From an uncultured Bacteroidales bacterium (GTDB lineage Bacteria > Bacteroidota > Bacteroidia > Bacteroidales > UBA932), in the NCBI GenBank assembly GCA_900316955.1, contig ONEX01000004.1, positions 62,001-126,000 on the forward strand: a DNA stretch of 64,000 bases, given 5' to 3'. The notes below the pieces were generated by a model. It did not search any database. It was not told where the DNA came from and saw nothing but the letters and a program-made list of their open reading frames with translations. Both the position numbers and the translations under genes were made by a program. Below, in pieces: positions 6,333 to 14,590 of this stretch. Positions within the stretch are counted from its first letter, which is position 1. The number at the start of each line of letters is the position of its first letter.

Positions 6333-6377
6333 AACGGTTAATCTACTGATTATCAGCGGTTAACCGTTTTTCTTTTT
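6333..6377 (+). terminator. Terminator downstream of the tRNA-like 3' half
   Basis: AACGGTTAA (6333-6341) pairs with TTAACCGTT (6360-6368), followed by a T-rich run to 6377. It probably served the original tRNA-Arg gene. Confidence 0.75.
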
Positions 6378-6667
6378 GTGTTTTTGGCGGGAATTTGGCG
6401 ACTTATGTCTTGCCGTTTCTTTCTTTCTTTTTTGACAGAACGGTGATTTCCTTGTTGAACCTCTGGCATATTTGGGATTATCATCTGGATAGTCTTAGGC
6501 TCTGGAAAAACCACTAATAGACATTTACTTATCCCCAAAACTATCTTCCTGACCCCGCTACTTTCCTTGCATTATTTACCTCAATTGCCATCTTCTCCTT
6601 TGTCTCTTCTCTTGATGAATAATCATATTGCATAAACCAATGCTAATGCTGTATCAGGATTATGTTG
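6378..6667. other. Intergenic stretch without recognisable genes
   Basis: AT-richer sequence right of the element junction. I see no supported coding frame, repeat or RNA gene. A 61-codon minus-strand frame (6353-6538) has no family resemblance and overlaps the terminator. Confidence 0.5.
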
Positions 6668-6675
6668 TATCTTTG
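6668..6675 (+). promoter_or_regulatory. -7 box TATCTTTG of the Asp-box lipoprotein gene
   Basis: Exact TAnnTTTG match, 55 bp before the ATG at 6730. It also argues against the longer reading frame that begins at 6628, upstream of this box. Confidence 0.6.
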
Positions 6676-6729
6676 CTATCAGATCTCGCAATCTCAAAAG
6701 GATTAACAACAATTATCAAAAAGAATACG

Positions 6730-7881
6730 ATGAAATTCTGGAGAATTGCCTTTTTGATGCTTGCAGCTTTATCCTTCGCCTCTTGCATCAGTGATGAGAA
6801 GGAGAATCCGTTTACGACCGATTCGACGCAGTCGTCACCCTCCCCCGACCCTGGTTCCAGCGGAAACGAACGGCAGAGGTATGTATCTCGACCTCGAATG
6901 CACGTCGAGGGCGACACACTCTACATATGTACCAGCCAGGGCCTCTACGCCAAAAAACTAACCGAAGATAACGGCATGTGGGAGCAAGTGGGTTTCAATG
7001 GCATACCCTTACACGACTACACTCGCCGTGGCAGCGACATTCTGGCTTTGCGCTACAACAATGAAGGCAACAGTTTCCTGCTACTGTCGCACGATGACGG
7101 ACAGACATACGAGGACGTGACTCCCGACATCTTCCGAGATGAAAAGCATGAACTACTGGTAAGTCTCGTACAGCATCCTACAGACCCGAATACGTTGCTT
7201 GTCGCTTCTCTCTACAAGGGCGTATTCCGCTCCAATGACTACGGCCAGACATGGGAACAACTGACCAAATATGTGTATGGCAACCCGGCAGCATATTTCA
7301 TTGGTTTTCATCCTGCAAGGCCGAATATCATCTATAATAGCGGAGAAGATTTGATTTTCCAAGGACACATCAACATCACCTACGACGGTGGCCAGACCTG
7401 GAATGATCACGGCAATTCACTCGGCTTCCCCGGCGACAACTGCATTCACCAAATTGCGTTCCATCCTACCAATCCCGACCACTGGATAGCCGGCGGCGAG
7501 GGCTGTGTGTTCCTTACAGACGACAATGGACAGACATGGGATTGCCAGAATTACTGGGGTGACGAGGCACGCTCCGCCTACTGGTATTTCACGGCCTTTG
7601 ACGATGAGCATCCTGACACTGTGTACATGGCGGGATGTCTGGGGCTGCATGGTCAGAAGAAGAATGCTTGCATAAAAATAATGTGTTCCACCGATGGCGG
7701 ACGCTCATGGTATGAGTCGCATGAGATCGAGTCAACGAGGGAATCCGACAGAGTGACCGACCTGCAGCAATATCACGACCATCTGCTCATTTACGCCGAA
7801 AGCGGTGTCTACTCCGTCTCGAAGGCCGATCTTATCGTCCAAAGCACCGCTGCATCCGCTCCGTCACTTCAGACACGGTGA
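6730..7881 (+). CDS. Lipoprotein with BNR/Asp-box beta-propeller repeats
   Basis: 383 residues from the ATG at 6730. The N-terminus MKFWRIAFLMLAALSFASC is a lipoprotein signal (lipobox FASC). At least five Asp-box-like motifs follow: DDGQTYEDV, NDYGQTWEQL, YDGGQTWNDH, DDNGQTWDCQ and TDGGRSWYES, spaced 45-70 residues apart, as in sialidase-type or sortilin-like beta-propellers. Asp boxes are structural, so sialidase activity cannot be claimed; I see no clear FRIP motif. The protein is presumably on the cell surface, binding or cleaving glycans. It is the first chromosomal gene right of the element junction and is alone in its unit. Confidence 0.82.
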   Translation: MKFWRIAFLMLAALSFASCISDEKENPFTTDSTQSSPSPDPGSSGNERQRYVSRPRMHVEGDTLYICTSQGLYAKKLTEDNGMWEQVGFNGIPLHDYTRRGSDILALRYNNEGNSFLLLSHDDGQTYEDVTPDIFRDEKHELLVSLVQHPTDPNTLLVASLYKGVFRSNDYGQTWEQLTKYVYGNPAAYFIGFHPARPNIIYNSGEDLIFQGHINITYDGGQTWNDHGNSLGFPGDNCIHQIAFHPTNPDHWIAGGEGCVFLTDDNGQTWDCQNYWGDEARSAYWYFTAFDDEHPDTVYMAGCLGLHGQKKNACIKIMCSTDGGRSWYESHEIESTRESDRVTDLQQYHDHLLIYAESGVYSVSKADLIVQSTAASAPSLQTR

Positions 7882-8053
7882 TCGCCCCGACTTACAAGTA
7901 CAACAAAGCATGACGGGCTAGGCCCAATGACTGGACCTGTTAGAGCATCTGGTATTGGCAGGACAATGTATGGCCCAACTATTCCTCTTCTTTCCAACCA
8001 ACTGTTAACTCCTGAAATCACTTAACATCTGCAATTTTGTAAAATATATTTTA
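7882..8053. other. Short intergenic region, nothing assigned except promoter-proximal repeats
   Basis: No coding frame is supported between the Asp-box lipoprotein and the ATPase gene. TTTGTAAAA begins at 8036 near its right end. Confidence 0.4.
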
Positions 8054-8066
8054 TAAATTTGTAAAA
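8036..8066 (+). promoter_or_regulatory. Promoter region with TTTGTAAAA direct repeats and -7 box TAAATTTG
   Basis: TTTGTAAAA occurs at 8036-8044 and 8058-8066. The second overlaps the -7 box TAAATTTG (8054-8061) of the downstream ATPase gene, so a protein bound there would block transcription. A regulator is inferred, not seen. Confidence 0.45.
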
Positions 8067-8079
8067 CAGATTATGAAAT

Positions 8080-9282
8080 ATGGATTACAAGAGGCAACAC
8101 TTATCCATCCTGAAGAGCCGGATGGGGGAACCACGTAAGCGAATTCAAATCATCATGGGGCCCCGTCAGGTGGGAAAATCCACCCTTGTCTACCAGTTCT
8201 GCGACGATATCGACACGCCGTATGACTACTTCTCTGCCGACGGTGTCAATCGTTTCGACACGGCTTGGATCCCCAACCATTGGCAGGAGGCTCGGATGAA
8301 AATGGATCTGCACGAGGACAAGGAACGTATCCTCATCATTGACGAGGTCCAGAAGATAGAAGGCTGGAGCGAACAGGTCAAGAAGGAGTGGGACGAGGAT
8401 ACCAGGAAGAAGCGCAATTTGAAGGTCATCCTGCTCGGATCTTCCCGCGTCCTCTTGCAGAGAGGGCTGGATGAATCCCTGGAAGGCCGGTTCGAGCCTA
8501 TCAAGATGGGGTTTTGGGAATGGGGTGAAATGCGGGATGCCTTCGGGTTCACCATGCAGCAGTATATCTATTTCGGCGGTTTCCCGGGACTGGCCCTGGA
8601 CATTCATGACGAAGACCGCTGGCGGGACCTGATGGAGGACACCATCATTACGCCCATTCTTACCCGTGACATTCTGGAAATAGAGGGGATCCGCAATCCT
8701 GCCCTTCTGCGTCAGGTATTCGAGCTTGCCTGCATGGAATCAGCCCGGGAACTATCCCTGACCAAGATGCAGGGCACCATGAATAGCGGAACTGTGCCGA
8801 CGATCAAGAGCTACCTGAATATCTTGGACCAGACCATGACTGTGAAACCTTTGCAGAAGTATGCGCCTTCCATCATCAAGGAAAAGAATTCCGTTCCGAA
8901 GATGCAGGTGTACAACAGTGCGTTCAGGAACCGCTATGGGCAGTTCACCTTCGAGGAAGCCGTGACCAGTCCTGCCGAGTGGGGCCGTCAGGTGGAATCG
9001 GCTGTTGGAGCGCACCTCGCGAACCGCTCCCAGCTGGACGGCTTCGACCTTCTCTACTGGCGCGATGACCGGAAGAACGAGTGTGATTATGTCCTCAAGA
9101 AAGGTCAGTCACTAGTGGCTATCGAAGTCAAGAGCAGCAGTACCGAAGATACCACGGGGTTCGAGAAGTTCAAGTCGCTTTACGCAGAGCACATCACTTC
9201 AGCCTTTATCGTCGGCCCAGAAGGGCTTCCGCTTGAAGACTTTTTCTGTCTGGACCTGAAGAAGCTGTTCCGGAAAGAGTGA
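8080..9282 (+). CDS. AAA-family ATPase with C-terminal DUF4143 domain
   Basis: A 400-residue soluble protein. The Walker A motif GPRQVGKST (27-35) and Walker B RILIIDEVQ (83-91) form an AAA_14-type domain; LLGSSRVLLQRGLDESLEGRF is the sensor-1/arginine region. The segment YIYFGGFPGLALD leads into the helical linker, and residues about 310-375 form a DUF4143 domain with a restriction-like core (ECDYVLKKGQSLVAIEVKSS, D then EVK). Such proteins are very common and multicopy in Bacteroidales; their substrate is unknown, and mobility-linked or regulatory roles have been suggested. It has its own AT-rich promoter and a hairpin downstream. Confidence 0.92.
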   Translation: MDYKRQHLSILKSRMGEPRKRIQIIMGPRQVGKSTLVYQFCDDIDTPYDYFSADGVNRFDTAWIPNHWQEARMKMDLHEDKERILIIDEVQKIEGWSEQVKKEWDEDTRKKRNLKVILLGSSRVLLQRGLDESLEGRFEPIKMGFWEWGEMRDAFGFTMQQYIYFGGFPGLALDIHDEDRWRDLMEDTIITPILTRDILEIEGIRNPALLRQVFELACMESARELSLTKMQGTMNSGTVPTIKSYLNILDQTMTVKPLQKYAPSIIKEKNSVPKMQVYNSAFRNRYGQFTFEEAVTSPAEWGRQVESAVGAHLANRSQLDGFDLLYWRDDRKNECDYVLKKGQSLVAIEVKSSSTEDTTGFEKFKSLYAEHITSAFIVGPEGLPLEDFFCLDLKKLFRKE

Positions 9283-9312
9283 CATCCTCGTAAAAGCCCA
9301 TTTTTGAGGATG
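9283..9312 (+). terminator. Hairpin after the DUF4143 ATPase gene
   Basis: CATCCTC (9283-9289) pairs with GAGGATG (9306-9312), beginning right at the stop codon. The T-run lies in the loop rather than after the stem, so termination is uncertain. Confidence 0.4.
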
Positions 9313-9378
9313 AGTAGGTGATGGCCGCTCCCGGCCGGACAAATCCCACCGCCTTGCACAATCTTCGCAAGAAATGTG

Positions 9379-9386
9379 TATCTTCG
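9379..9386 (+). promoter_or_regulatory. -7 box TATCTTCG
   Basis: One mismatch to TAnnTTTG, 22 bp before the ATG at 9409. Confidence 0.45.
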
Positions 9387-9408
9387 CACAAACCAACTGC
9401 ATTTTCCT

Positions 9409-9987
9409 ATGTGTCAATTCCTTTCACGACTGGTTCCGATCGCTGTGGCGATCTTGACGGCGTCCTGTTCTTCCGACCCTGGCAGCCTGGAGCTGTCTTT
9501 CCAGTATAACAAGCAGCCCGGCCCCGGCTCCAACCAGTATGCCGTCTGGATTGAGAATGCCGAGGGTGAGGTCGTCAAGACCCTCTATGTCACGGAGTTT
9601 ACCGCCAAGGGCCGCAGCCGCGACGGTTCCAAGCCCGCCCGTGGCTATACCTACCGTCCCTCCTGCACGCCGACCTGGGTGCAGCATGTCGGCGCCGAGT
9701 CGCTCACGGACCAGCAGATCGACGCCTTTACGGGCGCCACGCCCGCCCAGAGCGGCGTCCAGACCTTCACCTGGGACTTCACTGACCAGGACAATCGGCC
9801 CGTAGCCAAAGGCTCCTATCGCTTCTACATCGAGGCTACCTACAACGGCCCCAGCGTCGTGACGCATACCGGCACGGTCACATACGGAGCCCCTGCCGGC
9901 GACATCCCGGTCGAGACCTCCTACATCGAGGCTTCGGAGGATCGCAAGGACATGATCACGGACGTCAAAGCCCGGTTGGTCCATTGA
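9409..9987 (+). CDS. DUF2271 lipoprotein
   Basis: 192 residues from the ATG at 9409. The N-terminus MCQFLSRLVPIAVAILTASC is a lipoprotein signal (TASC). The body matches DUF2271: NQYAVWIENAEGEVVKTLYVTEFTAKGR near the start, RPSCTPTWVQHVG in the middle, and FTWDFTDQDNRPVAKGSYRFYIEATYNG near the end. DUF2271 proteins are small periplasmic or surface proteins often found with iron, flavin (FMN transfer) or PepSY genes; no such partner is seen here. The esterase starts 3 bp downstream, so the two probably share an mRNA. The earlier in-frame start at 9376 overlaps the -7 box and is rejected. Confidence 0.85.
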   Translation: MCQFLSRLVPIAVAILTASCSSDPGSLELSFQYNKQPGPGSNQYAVWIENAEGEVVKTLYVTEFTAKGRSRDGSKPARGYTYRPSCTPTWVQHVGAESLTDQQIDAFTGATPAQSGVQTFTWDFTDQDNRPVAKGSYRFYIEATYNGPSVVTHTGTVTYGAPAGDIPVETSYIEASEDRKDMITDVKARLVH

Positions 9988-9990
9988 CCT

Positions 9991-10947
9991 ATGAAGAGTC
10001 CCAAGAAACTCCTTTGGACGCTGGCAGGCATTCCTGCGGCGCTCCTGCTTGCCTGTGTCGGAATCAAACTGTTCGACGGCCGGTCCCCGCAGGCCTTCTT
10101 CGTGCACGAGGTCATCGGCTTCAGGGCACTGGACCTGAAGAAGTACGAAGCTGACAAGGCGGATCTGTCGGACAAAGGGACCGTTCTGATTCCTGCAGGA
10201 ATTAGGTTCCCCCGGCCGATGCGGGAATATTGCGTGAACGGCATGCAGGTCTTCGAGGCGGATCCCGCAGACGATACGAAGCCAATTCTCCTGTATCTCC
10301 ACGGCGGAGGGTACTGTCACAATTTCGCGAAGCAGCACTGGAAGGCGCTCGCCGAATGGGCCGACATGGCTGGATGTGGCATCGTGGCACCCAATTATCC
10401 GCTGCTGCCTCTCCATACGGCCGCGGAGGCCCATCCTCCGGTCTTGGCGCTCTATCAGGAACTGTTGCGGCGGTATCCGGCCGGCCGGATCGTCATTGCG
10501 GGCGACTCCGCCGGCGGCGGCTTCACCCTGGCCCTGGCGCAGGAGATTCGGGATTTGTCCATGGGCCTTCCCCGGCACCTCATCCTCATCGCCCCCTGGG
10601 TCGACATCCTGGGCGGGGATGCGTCCATCCAGAAACACGACAATTGGCTCACCGTGGAAGCGCTTCCCAAGTTCGGGCTCGACTGGGCCGATGGTATCGA
10701 CCCCAAGGATCCGATGGTATCGCCGCTATACGGCAGCATGCTTGGGCTACCGCCCACCGACATCTACGCCGGCACCTGGGACGTCCTCTACACGGATGTC
10801 GTCAAGGCCTATGTCAAGATGAAGGCCGCTGGCGTGGAAGTCCGCCTGCATGTAGGGGAGAAGATGGACCATGTCTACCCACTCCTGCCCACACCTGAAG
10901 GAAAGGCGGCCAGCAAGGAGATCGCAGAGATTCTATCGGTTTGGTGA
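9991..10947 (+). CDS. Alpha/beta hydrolase (HSL/acetyl-esterase family), membrane anchored
   Basis: A 318-residue protein. An N-terminal hydrophobic segment (residues 8-25) anchors or exports it. YLHGGGY (102-108) is the oxyanion-hole motif of the HSL family, GDSAGGG (171-177) carries the nucleophile Ser173, and Asp264 (GTWDVLYTD) and His294 (KMDHVYP) complete the triad. The family hydrolyses short-chain esters such as acetylated sugars or small lipids. It follows the DUF2271 lipoprotein by 3 bp. The natural substrate cannot be read from the sequence. Confidence 0.92.
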   Translation: MKSPKKLLWTLAGIPAALLLACVGIKLFDGRSPQAFFVHEVIGFRALDLKKYEADKADLSDKGTVLIPAGIRFPRPMREYCVNGMQVFEADPADDTKPILLYLHGGGYCHNFAKQHWKALAEWADMAGCGIVAPNYPLLPLHTAAEAHPPVLALYQELLRRYPAGRIVIAGDSAGGGFTLALAQEIRDLSMGLPRHLILIAPWVDILGGDASIQKHDNWLTVEALPKFGLDWADGIDPKDPMVSPLYGSMLGLPPTDIYAGTWDVLYTDVVKAYVKMKAAGVEVRLHVGEKMDHVYPLLPTPEGKAASKEIAEILSVW

Positions 10948-11095
10948 TTTGTCCCTTTCAGCTCCCCAAAATGGATAAATGACGGGTGGTTTCACGGAAA
11001 CGTGTTTTGTGTGCGGGTAAGTGTAAACTACAGAATTTGTTAAGTGTTTTTTCAACGAGTAGCCGACTCCCATTGGAATATTGAAAATATTATCT

Positions 11096-11103
11096 TATAT
11101 TTG
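11096..11103 (+). promoter_or_regulatory. -7 box TATATTTG of the first paralogous lipoprotein gene
   Basis: Exact TAnnTTTG match 26 bp before the ATG at 11130. The following leader (GTATCTAAAA...AACTT.ACAT.ATGAGAC) is repeated almost unchanged before the second paralogue. Confidence 0.65.
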
Positions 11104-11129
11104 ACTCGTATCTAAAAAAACTTAACATC

Positions 11130-12242
11130 ATGAGACGCGACGGTTTCTGGGGCAACGTCGGGATAGGGGCTCTTCTCGTTGTTTTTCTGTGTCTGGCGGG
11201 CGCTTGTGCCGGGTTGAAGGGTGGAATAGACAAGAATCAGCCGGGAGACGGAAATCCGGTAATAATAGAGACCCCCATCATCGACCCGCGGCCCCCGCGT
11301 CAGGCTGAACCCGACCCTGTACAGAGACCGACGGAGGAAAGGGAGGCCCGTCCCAATCCGATGCCTACCGGAAGTCCGGTCGTGACCGAGGAGAATACCC
11401 CCGCTGCGACACCTACGACCCCTGCCGCCAAACCTGCCGGCAAGCCTTCGGCCAGGCCGGGAACCGGCAATAAGCCGGCCGCACAGAGTACCCCTGTCGA
11501 TGAACCCGCCGTCGAAGAACCGTCCTCTTCCTTGAATGCCGATGACTACACGGCCGTCCTGGATGTCACCGAGCAGATGGAACTGAACCAAAAGGGCGAC
11601 CTCCGGGTATGGATCGGGATCGAGAACTATATGCCGGAGGAGGAGTCCGACATGGTCCGCAAGACGACCTCCTTTCCCGGCGATGAAGGGAACTATGCCC
11701 GGATCACGCCGTATGCGCCTGATTTCAGGATCGAGCCCGAAGAATCCCAGGTCATGCGGATCGTTCCCAGCGGCTCCTCGGTCCTGTTCACCATTATCCC
11801 TGAGAAAAAGGGCGAGTTCAAGATCAGCGCCAAGATCGAACTCTTCGACAACCCGAATTTCGAAGGCGTCCCCATTCCCAAGACCACGAACATCGTTTCC
11901 GTGGTGGTCTCGGTCGATCCCACGGTGAAAATTAAAAGCGGCTTGGGCGAGCTGGGGACCGTTCTCTGGGACAATTTCCTCAAGTTCTGGGGCGCGGTCG
12001 TGGCCCTCATCTTCGGCGCGCTCCTCTTCGTGACCCGCAAATTCATCAAGAAGAAGACCGGGTTCATGGGCAACGGAATCGAATCGAGTTCCCTGAGCGG
12101 AGGAAGCGAAGCCGCCCCCAGTGAAGGAACGGCGACTTCGGACAGCGCCGGGTCGGAAAGCGGGGAAGATGCGGGAGAAACGGAACCCGGCGAAGAGGAG
12201 GATGAGCCGGACTTCTTCGATGTCGGGGAAGGCGGCGAGTAA
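11130..12242 (+). CDS. Lipoprotein with a second, C-terminal membrane anchor (paralogue 1)
   Basis: A 370-residue protein. A lipoprotein signal ends in AGAC (Cys about residue 26). A 100-residue Pro/Thr/Ala-rich linker follows, then a beta-rich domain (about 135-270), one transmembrane helix (about 285-305, FWGAVVALIFGALLFVTRKF), a basic stretch and an acidic tail ending EPDFFDVGEGGE. A lipid anchor plus a C-terminal helix is unusual: it could span the periplasm, as unimolecular spanins do, or be doubly held in the inner membrane. I do not recognise the family. It is duplicated by the next gene, and a peptidoglycan peptidase follows, suggesting a cell-envelope role. Confidence 0.8.
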   Translation: MRRDGFWGNVGIGALLVVFLCLAGACAGLKGGIDKNQPGDGNPVIIETPIIDPRPPRQAEPDPVQRPTEEREARPNPMPTGSPVVTEENTPAATPTTPAAKPAGKPSARPGTGNKPAAQSTPVDEPAVEEPSSSLNADDYTAVLDVTEQMELNQKGDLRVWIGIENYMPEEESDMVRKTTSFPGDEGNYARITPYAPDFRIEPEESQVMRIVPSGSSVLFTIIPEKKGEFKISAKIELFDNPNFEGVPIPKTTNIVSVVVSVDPTVKIKSGLGELGTVLWDNFLKFWGAVVALIFGALLFVTRKFIKKKTGFMGNGIESSSLSGGSEAAPSEGTATSDSAGSESGEDAGETEPGEEEDEPDFFDVGEGGE

Positions 12243-12275
12243 TTATTTCGGATGTATCTAAAACAACTTGACATG

Positions 12276-13214
12276 ATGAGACATGACGTTTTTTGGGGCG
12301 GCGTCGGGAGATGGCTCCTTCCCTTCCTTCTTTTGGGTGTAATCAGCGCCTGTGGCGGCAGTACGACTCCTCAGGAAGAGCAGCTCGGCGCCGCCCCGGG
12401 AATCGAAGGAATGCCCATGGAACAACCCGTGGGAGACGTGCCCGTTGCACAGAAACCGGCCTCGATCGAGATTCCGGACGGTGAATTCGCCGATGTCGGA
12501 AGCGCGGCCCCTTCGGATTTCAATCCCGATGACTACTCGGCCGTCCTGGATGTCACCAAGGAATTGGAACTGCACCAGAAGGGCGACCTCCGGGTATGGA
12601 TCGGAATGGAGGATTTTGTTCCGGAGGATGAGGCCGATATGGTTCGCAAGGAAATCAACTTCCCGGCCAATGAAGGGAACTTTGCCCGGATCACCCCGTA
12701 TGCGCCCGATTTCAAGATCGAGCCGGAAGAATCCCAGGTCATGCGGATCACGCCCAGCGGCTCGTCGGTCCTGTTCACCATCATTCCGGAGAAAAAGGGC
12801 GAGTTCAAGATCAGCGCCAAGATCGAACTGTTCGACAACCCGTATTTCGATGGCGTACCCATCCCCAAGACGACGAACATCGTTTCCGTGGTGGTGACGG
12901 TGGACCCGATGGTCAATTTCGTGGCCGGCTTGAAAAAGATGGGATCCGTGGTTTGGGATGCTTTCATGAAGTTCTGGGGCGCCATCGTGGCGCTCATCTT
13001 CGGCGCGCTCCTGTTCGTGACCCGTAAGTTCGTCCGGAAGAAGACCGGATTCATGGGGGACGGAGTCGAATCGAGTTCCCTGACCGGAGGGGACGAAGCC
13101 ACTCCGAGCGAGAGCGGGGATATTCCGGAGGCTCCCGAAGAGTCCGAGCCGGAAAGCGGAGGAGAAGAGGAGGTCATAGACTACTTCGACGTGGGGGACG
13201 AAGACAAGCAATAA
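12276..13214 (+). CDS. Lipoprotein with C-terminal membrane anchor (paralogue 2)
   Basis: 312 residues from the ATG at 12276, chosen because it aligns with the start of paralogue 1 (MRHDVFWGGVG against MRRDGFWGNVG); an ATG one codon earlier is possible. It has a lipobox (ISAC), a shorter linker, then the same domain: ITPYAPDFKIEPEESQVMRI and FTIIPEKKGEFKISAKIELFDNP are nearly identical in both. The transmembrane helix (FWGAIVALIFGALLFVTRKF) and acidic tail (IDYFDVGDEDKQ) are also conserved. Only the linker diverges in length and composition, so the folded domain and tail are under selection. It probably pairs with paralogue 1. Confidence 0.8.
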   Translation: MRHDVFWGGVGRWLLPFLLLGVISACGGSTTPQEEQLGAAPGIEGMPMEQPVGDVPVAQKPASIEIPDGEFADVGSAAPSDFNPDDYSAVLDVTKELELHQKGDLRVWIGMEDFVPEDEADMVRKEINFPANEGNFARITPYAPDFKIEPEESQVMRITPSGSSVLFTIIPEKKGEFKISAKIELFDNPYFDGVPIPKTTNIVSVVVTVDPMVNFVAGLKKMGSVVWDAFMKFWGAIVALIFGALLFVTRKFVRKKTGFMGDGVESSSLTGGDEATPSESGDIPEAPEESEPESGGEEEVIDYFDVGDEDKQ

Positions 13215-13232
13215 TCATTCAATCAGATAGTT

Positions 13233-13652
13233 ATGAGCAAATATTTCAAACTGGAAGAACTGCTGAGAAGCGACACGGCACTGAGGTGCAAGATCGAGAA
13301 CCTGCCTTCCTGGGAGGTCGTCGAGCACCTGGGCCAACTCGCCGAATTCCTGGATGGCCTGCGGGAAGCGTGGGGTGGTCCCATCACCGTCAATTCCGGG
13401 TTCAGGAGCACGGATCTGAACAAGCAGGTGAAGGGTGTCCAGCGGAGCGCGCACAAGCTGGGCTACGCCGCCGATCTCGTTCCCAAGAACGGGAACATGG
13501 AGAAGTTCAAGAAGTTTGTCGTGGAATGGGTCAAGGACAAGAAATTTGACCAGTGCATCCTCGAAAAGAGCGGCAAAACGGAGTGGGTCCACATCTCGCT
13601 GTACAACCAGGACGGCGAGCAGCGCGGCGAAGTCTTCAAACTCAAAGTCTGA
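13233..13652 (+). CDS. M15-family D,D-peptidase-like protein without signal peptide
   Basis: A 139-residue protein. The M15A zinc site is intact: SGFRS (55-59), His74 and Asp81 in SAHKLGYAADL, and His120 in EWVHISLY. M15A enzymes cleave D-Ala or the peptide cross-bridge of peptidoglycan and include phage endolysins and VanY/VanX relatives. There is no signal peptide, as in phage endolysins that need a holin or another route to the periplasm. It follows the two doubly anchored lipoproteins by 18 bp and is probably co-transcribed with them. The length is that of a bare catalytic domain. Confidence 0.88.
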   Translation: MSKYFKLEELLRSDTALRCKIENLPSWEVVEHLGQLAEFLDGLREAWGGPITVNSGFRSTDLNKQVKGVQRSAHKLGYAADLVPKNGNMEKFKKFVVEWVKDKKFDQCILEKSGKTEWVHISLYNQDGEQRGEVFKLKV

Positions 13653-13662
13653 CCCCTCTCCC

Positions 13663-14517
13663 ATGTTGCGGAAACATTACTCCAGGGCGGCCAGCATTGC
13701 GCTGGTCGCCGGGATGTATGTAGTCGCCCTGGGCCTCGGGATCGTGACCTTCTTCCAGGCGAAAGGGTCGATGCCGGAAATCTGGGCGGTTCTCCTGGCC
13801 GACGTCGTGATGACGGTCATCATCTGGGGGTTCGGCCTTCTCTACGAGAACGTGTCGGTGTATGACCCGTACTGGAGCGTCATTCCGCCGGTGTTCTTCA
13901 CCCTTTGGGCCTTCTATAAAGACTGTTTCACCCTTCCGGTGATCCTGCTCCTCGTCGCCGTCTGGTGGTGGGGGATCCGCCTGACCGGCAACTGGGCCTG
14001 GACTTTCAAGGGGCTGGCCCACGAGGACTGGCGCTACACCCGCTACCGGGAGACCCTGTCGCCGTTCCTTTTCCAGCTGACGAACTTTTTCGGGCTGAAC
14101 ATGATGCCCACGCTCCTGGTTTTCGCCTGCATGCTGCCGGGGTTCGGCCTGTTCGAGACCACCGAGCCTGCGAACGTGCTCACCTGGGCGGGTTTCGCGG
14201 TCTGCATCGGCGCGGCCACCCTCCAGCTGGTGGCCGATACGCAGATTCACCGCTTCCGGGCGGCGCATCCCCGCCGGGTGTGCGATGCCGGCCTGTGGAA
14301 GCACGGCCGCCATCCCAACTATCTCGGCGAAATCATGATGTGGTGGGGAGTCTGGGTGATGTACGCCTCCCTGCGCGGGATCGACTGGCTCATGCTCGCG
14401 CCTTTCGCCATGACCGACCTCTTCCTCTTCATCAGCATTCCGATGATGGAGCGCCGCCAGCTTGCGCACAAGCCGGCGTACGCGGAATACCGGAAGCGTA
14501 CCCGGCTGTTCATCTAG
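13663..14517 (+). CDS. DUF1295 / steroid 5-alpha-reductase-like membrane protein
   Basis: 284 residues from the ATG at 13663, 10 bp after the M15 gene. It has about seven hydrophobic segments. The C-terminal signature GLWKHGRHPNYLGEIMMWWGVWV, followed by ERRQLAHKPAYAEYRKRT, is that of the DUF1295 family, related to isoprenylcysteine methyltransferases and steroid reductases, where the RHPNY segment binds the nucleotide cofactor. The likely activity is a NAD(P)H-dependent reduction or methylation of a membrane lipid; the substrate is unknown. The position may link it to the upstream envelope genes, but this could be coincidence. Confidence 0.9.
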   Translation: MLRKHYSRAASIALVAGMYVVALGLGIVTFFQAKGSMPEIWAVLLADVVMTVIIWGFGLLYENVSVYDPYWSVIPPVFFTLWAFYKDCFTLPVILLLVAVWWWGIRLTGNWAWTFKGLAHEDWRYTRYRETLSPFLFQLTNFFGLNMMPTLLVFACMLPGFGLFETTEPANVLTWAGFAVCIGAATLQLVADTQIHRFRAAHPRRVCDAGLWKHGRHPNYLGEIMMWWGVWVMYASLRGIDWLMLAPFAMTDLFLFISIPMMERRQLAHKPAYAEYRKRTRLFI

Positions 14518-14558
14518 CCGGAACGGCGGCCCGCATCCGCTTATTGCGAGAGAATCGC

Positions 14559-14566
14559 TATCTTTG
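14559..14566 (+). promoter_or_regulatory. -7 box TATCTTTG of the patatin gene
   Basis: Exact match, 24 bp before the ATG at 14591. Confidence 0.65.
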
Positions 14567-14590
14567 CAACCTAAATCCCTTTTTCAGCCT

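Noticed and set aside
6353..6538. A 61-codon minus-strand frame as an integrase remnant
   Set aside because: It shows no R..HxxR..Y pattern or other recombinase feature and overlaps the tRNA terminator.
6628..6730. Upstream start for the Asp-box lipoprotein
   Set aside because: The extension covers the -7 box TATCTTTG and would bury the lipoprotein signal, which begins exactly at Met 6730.
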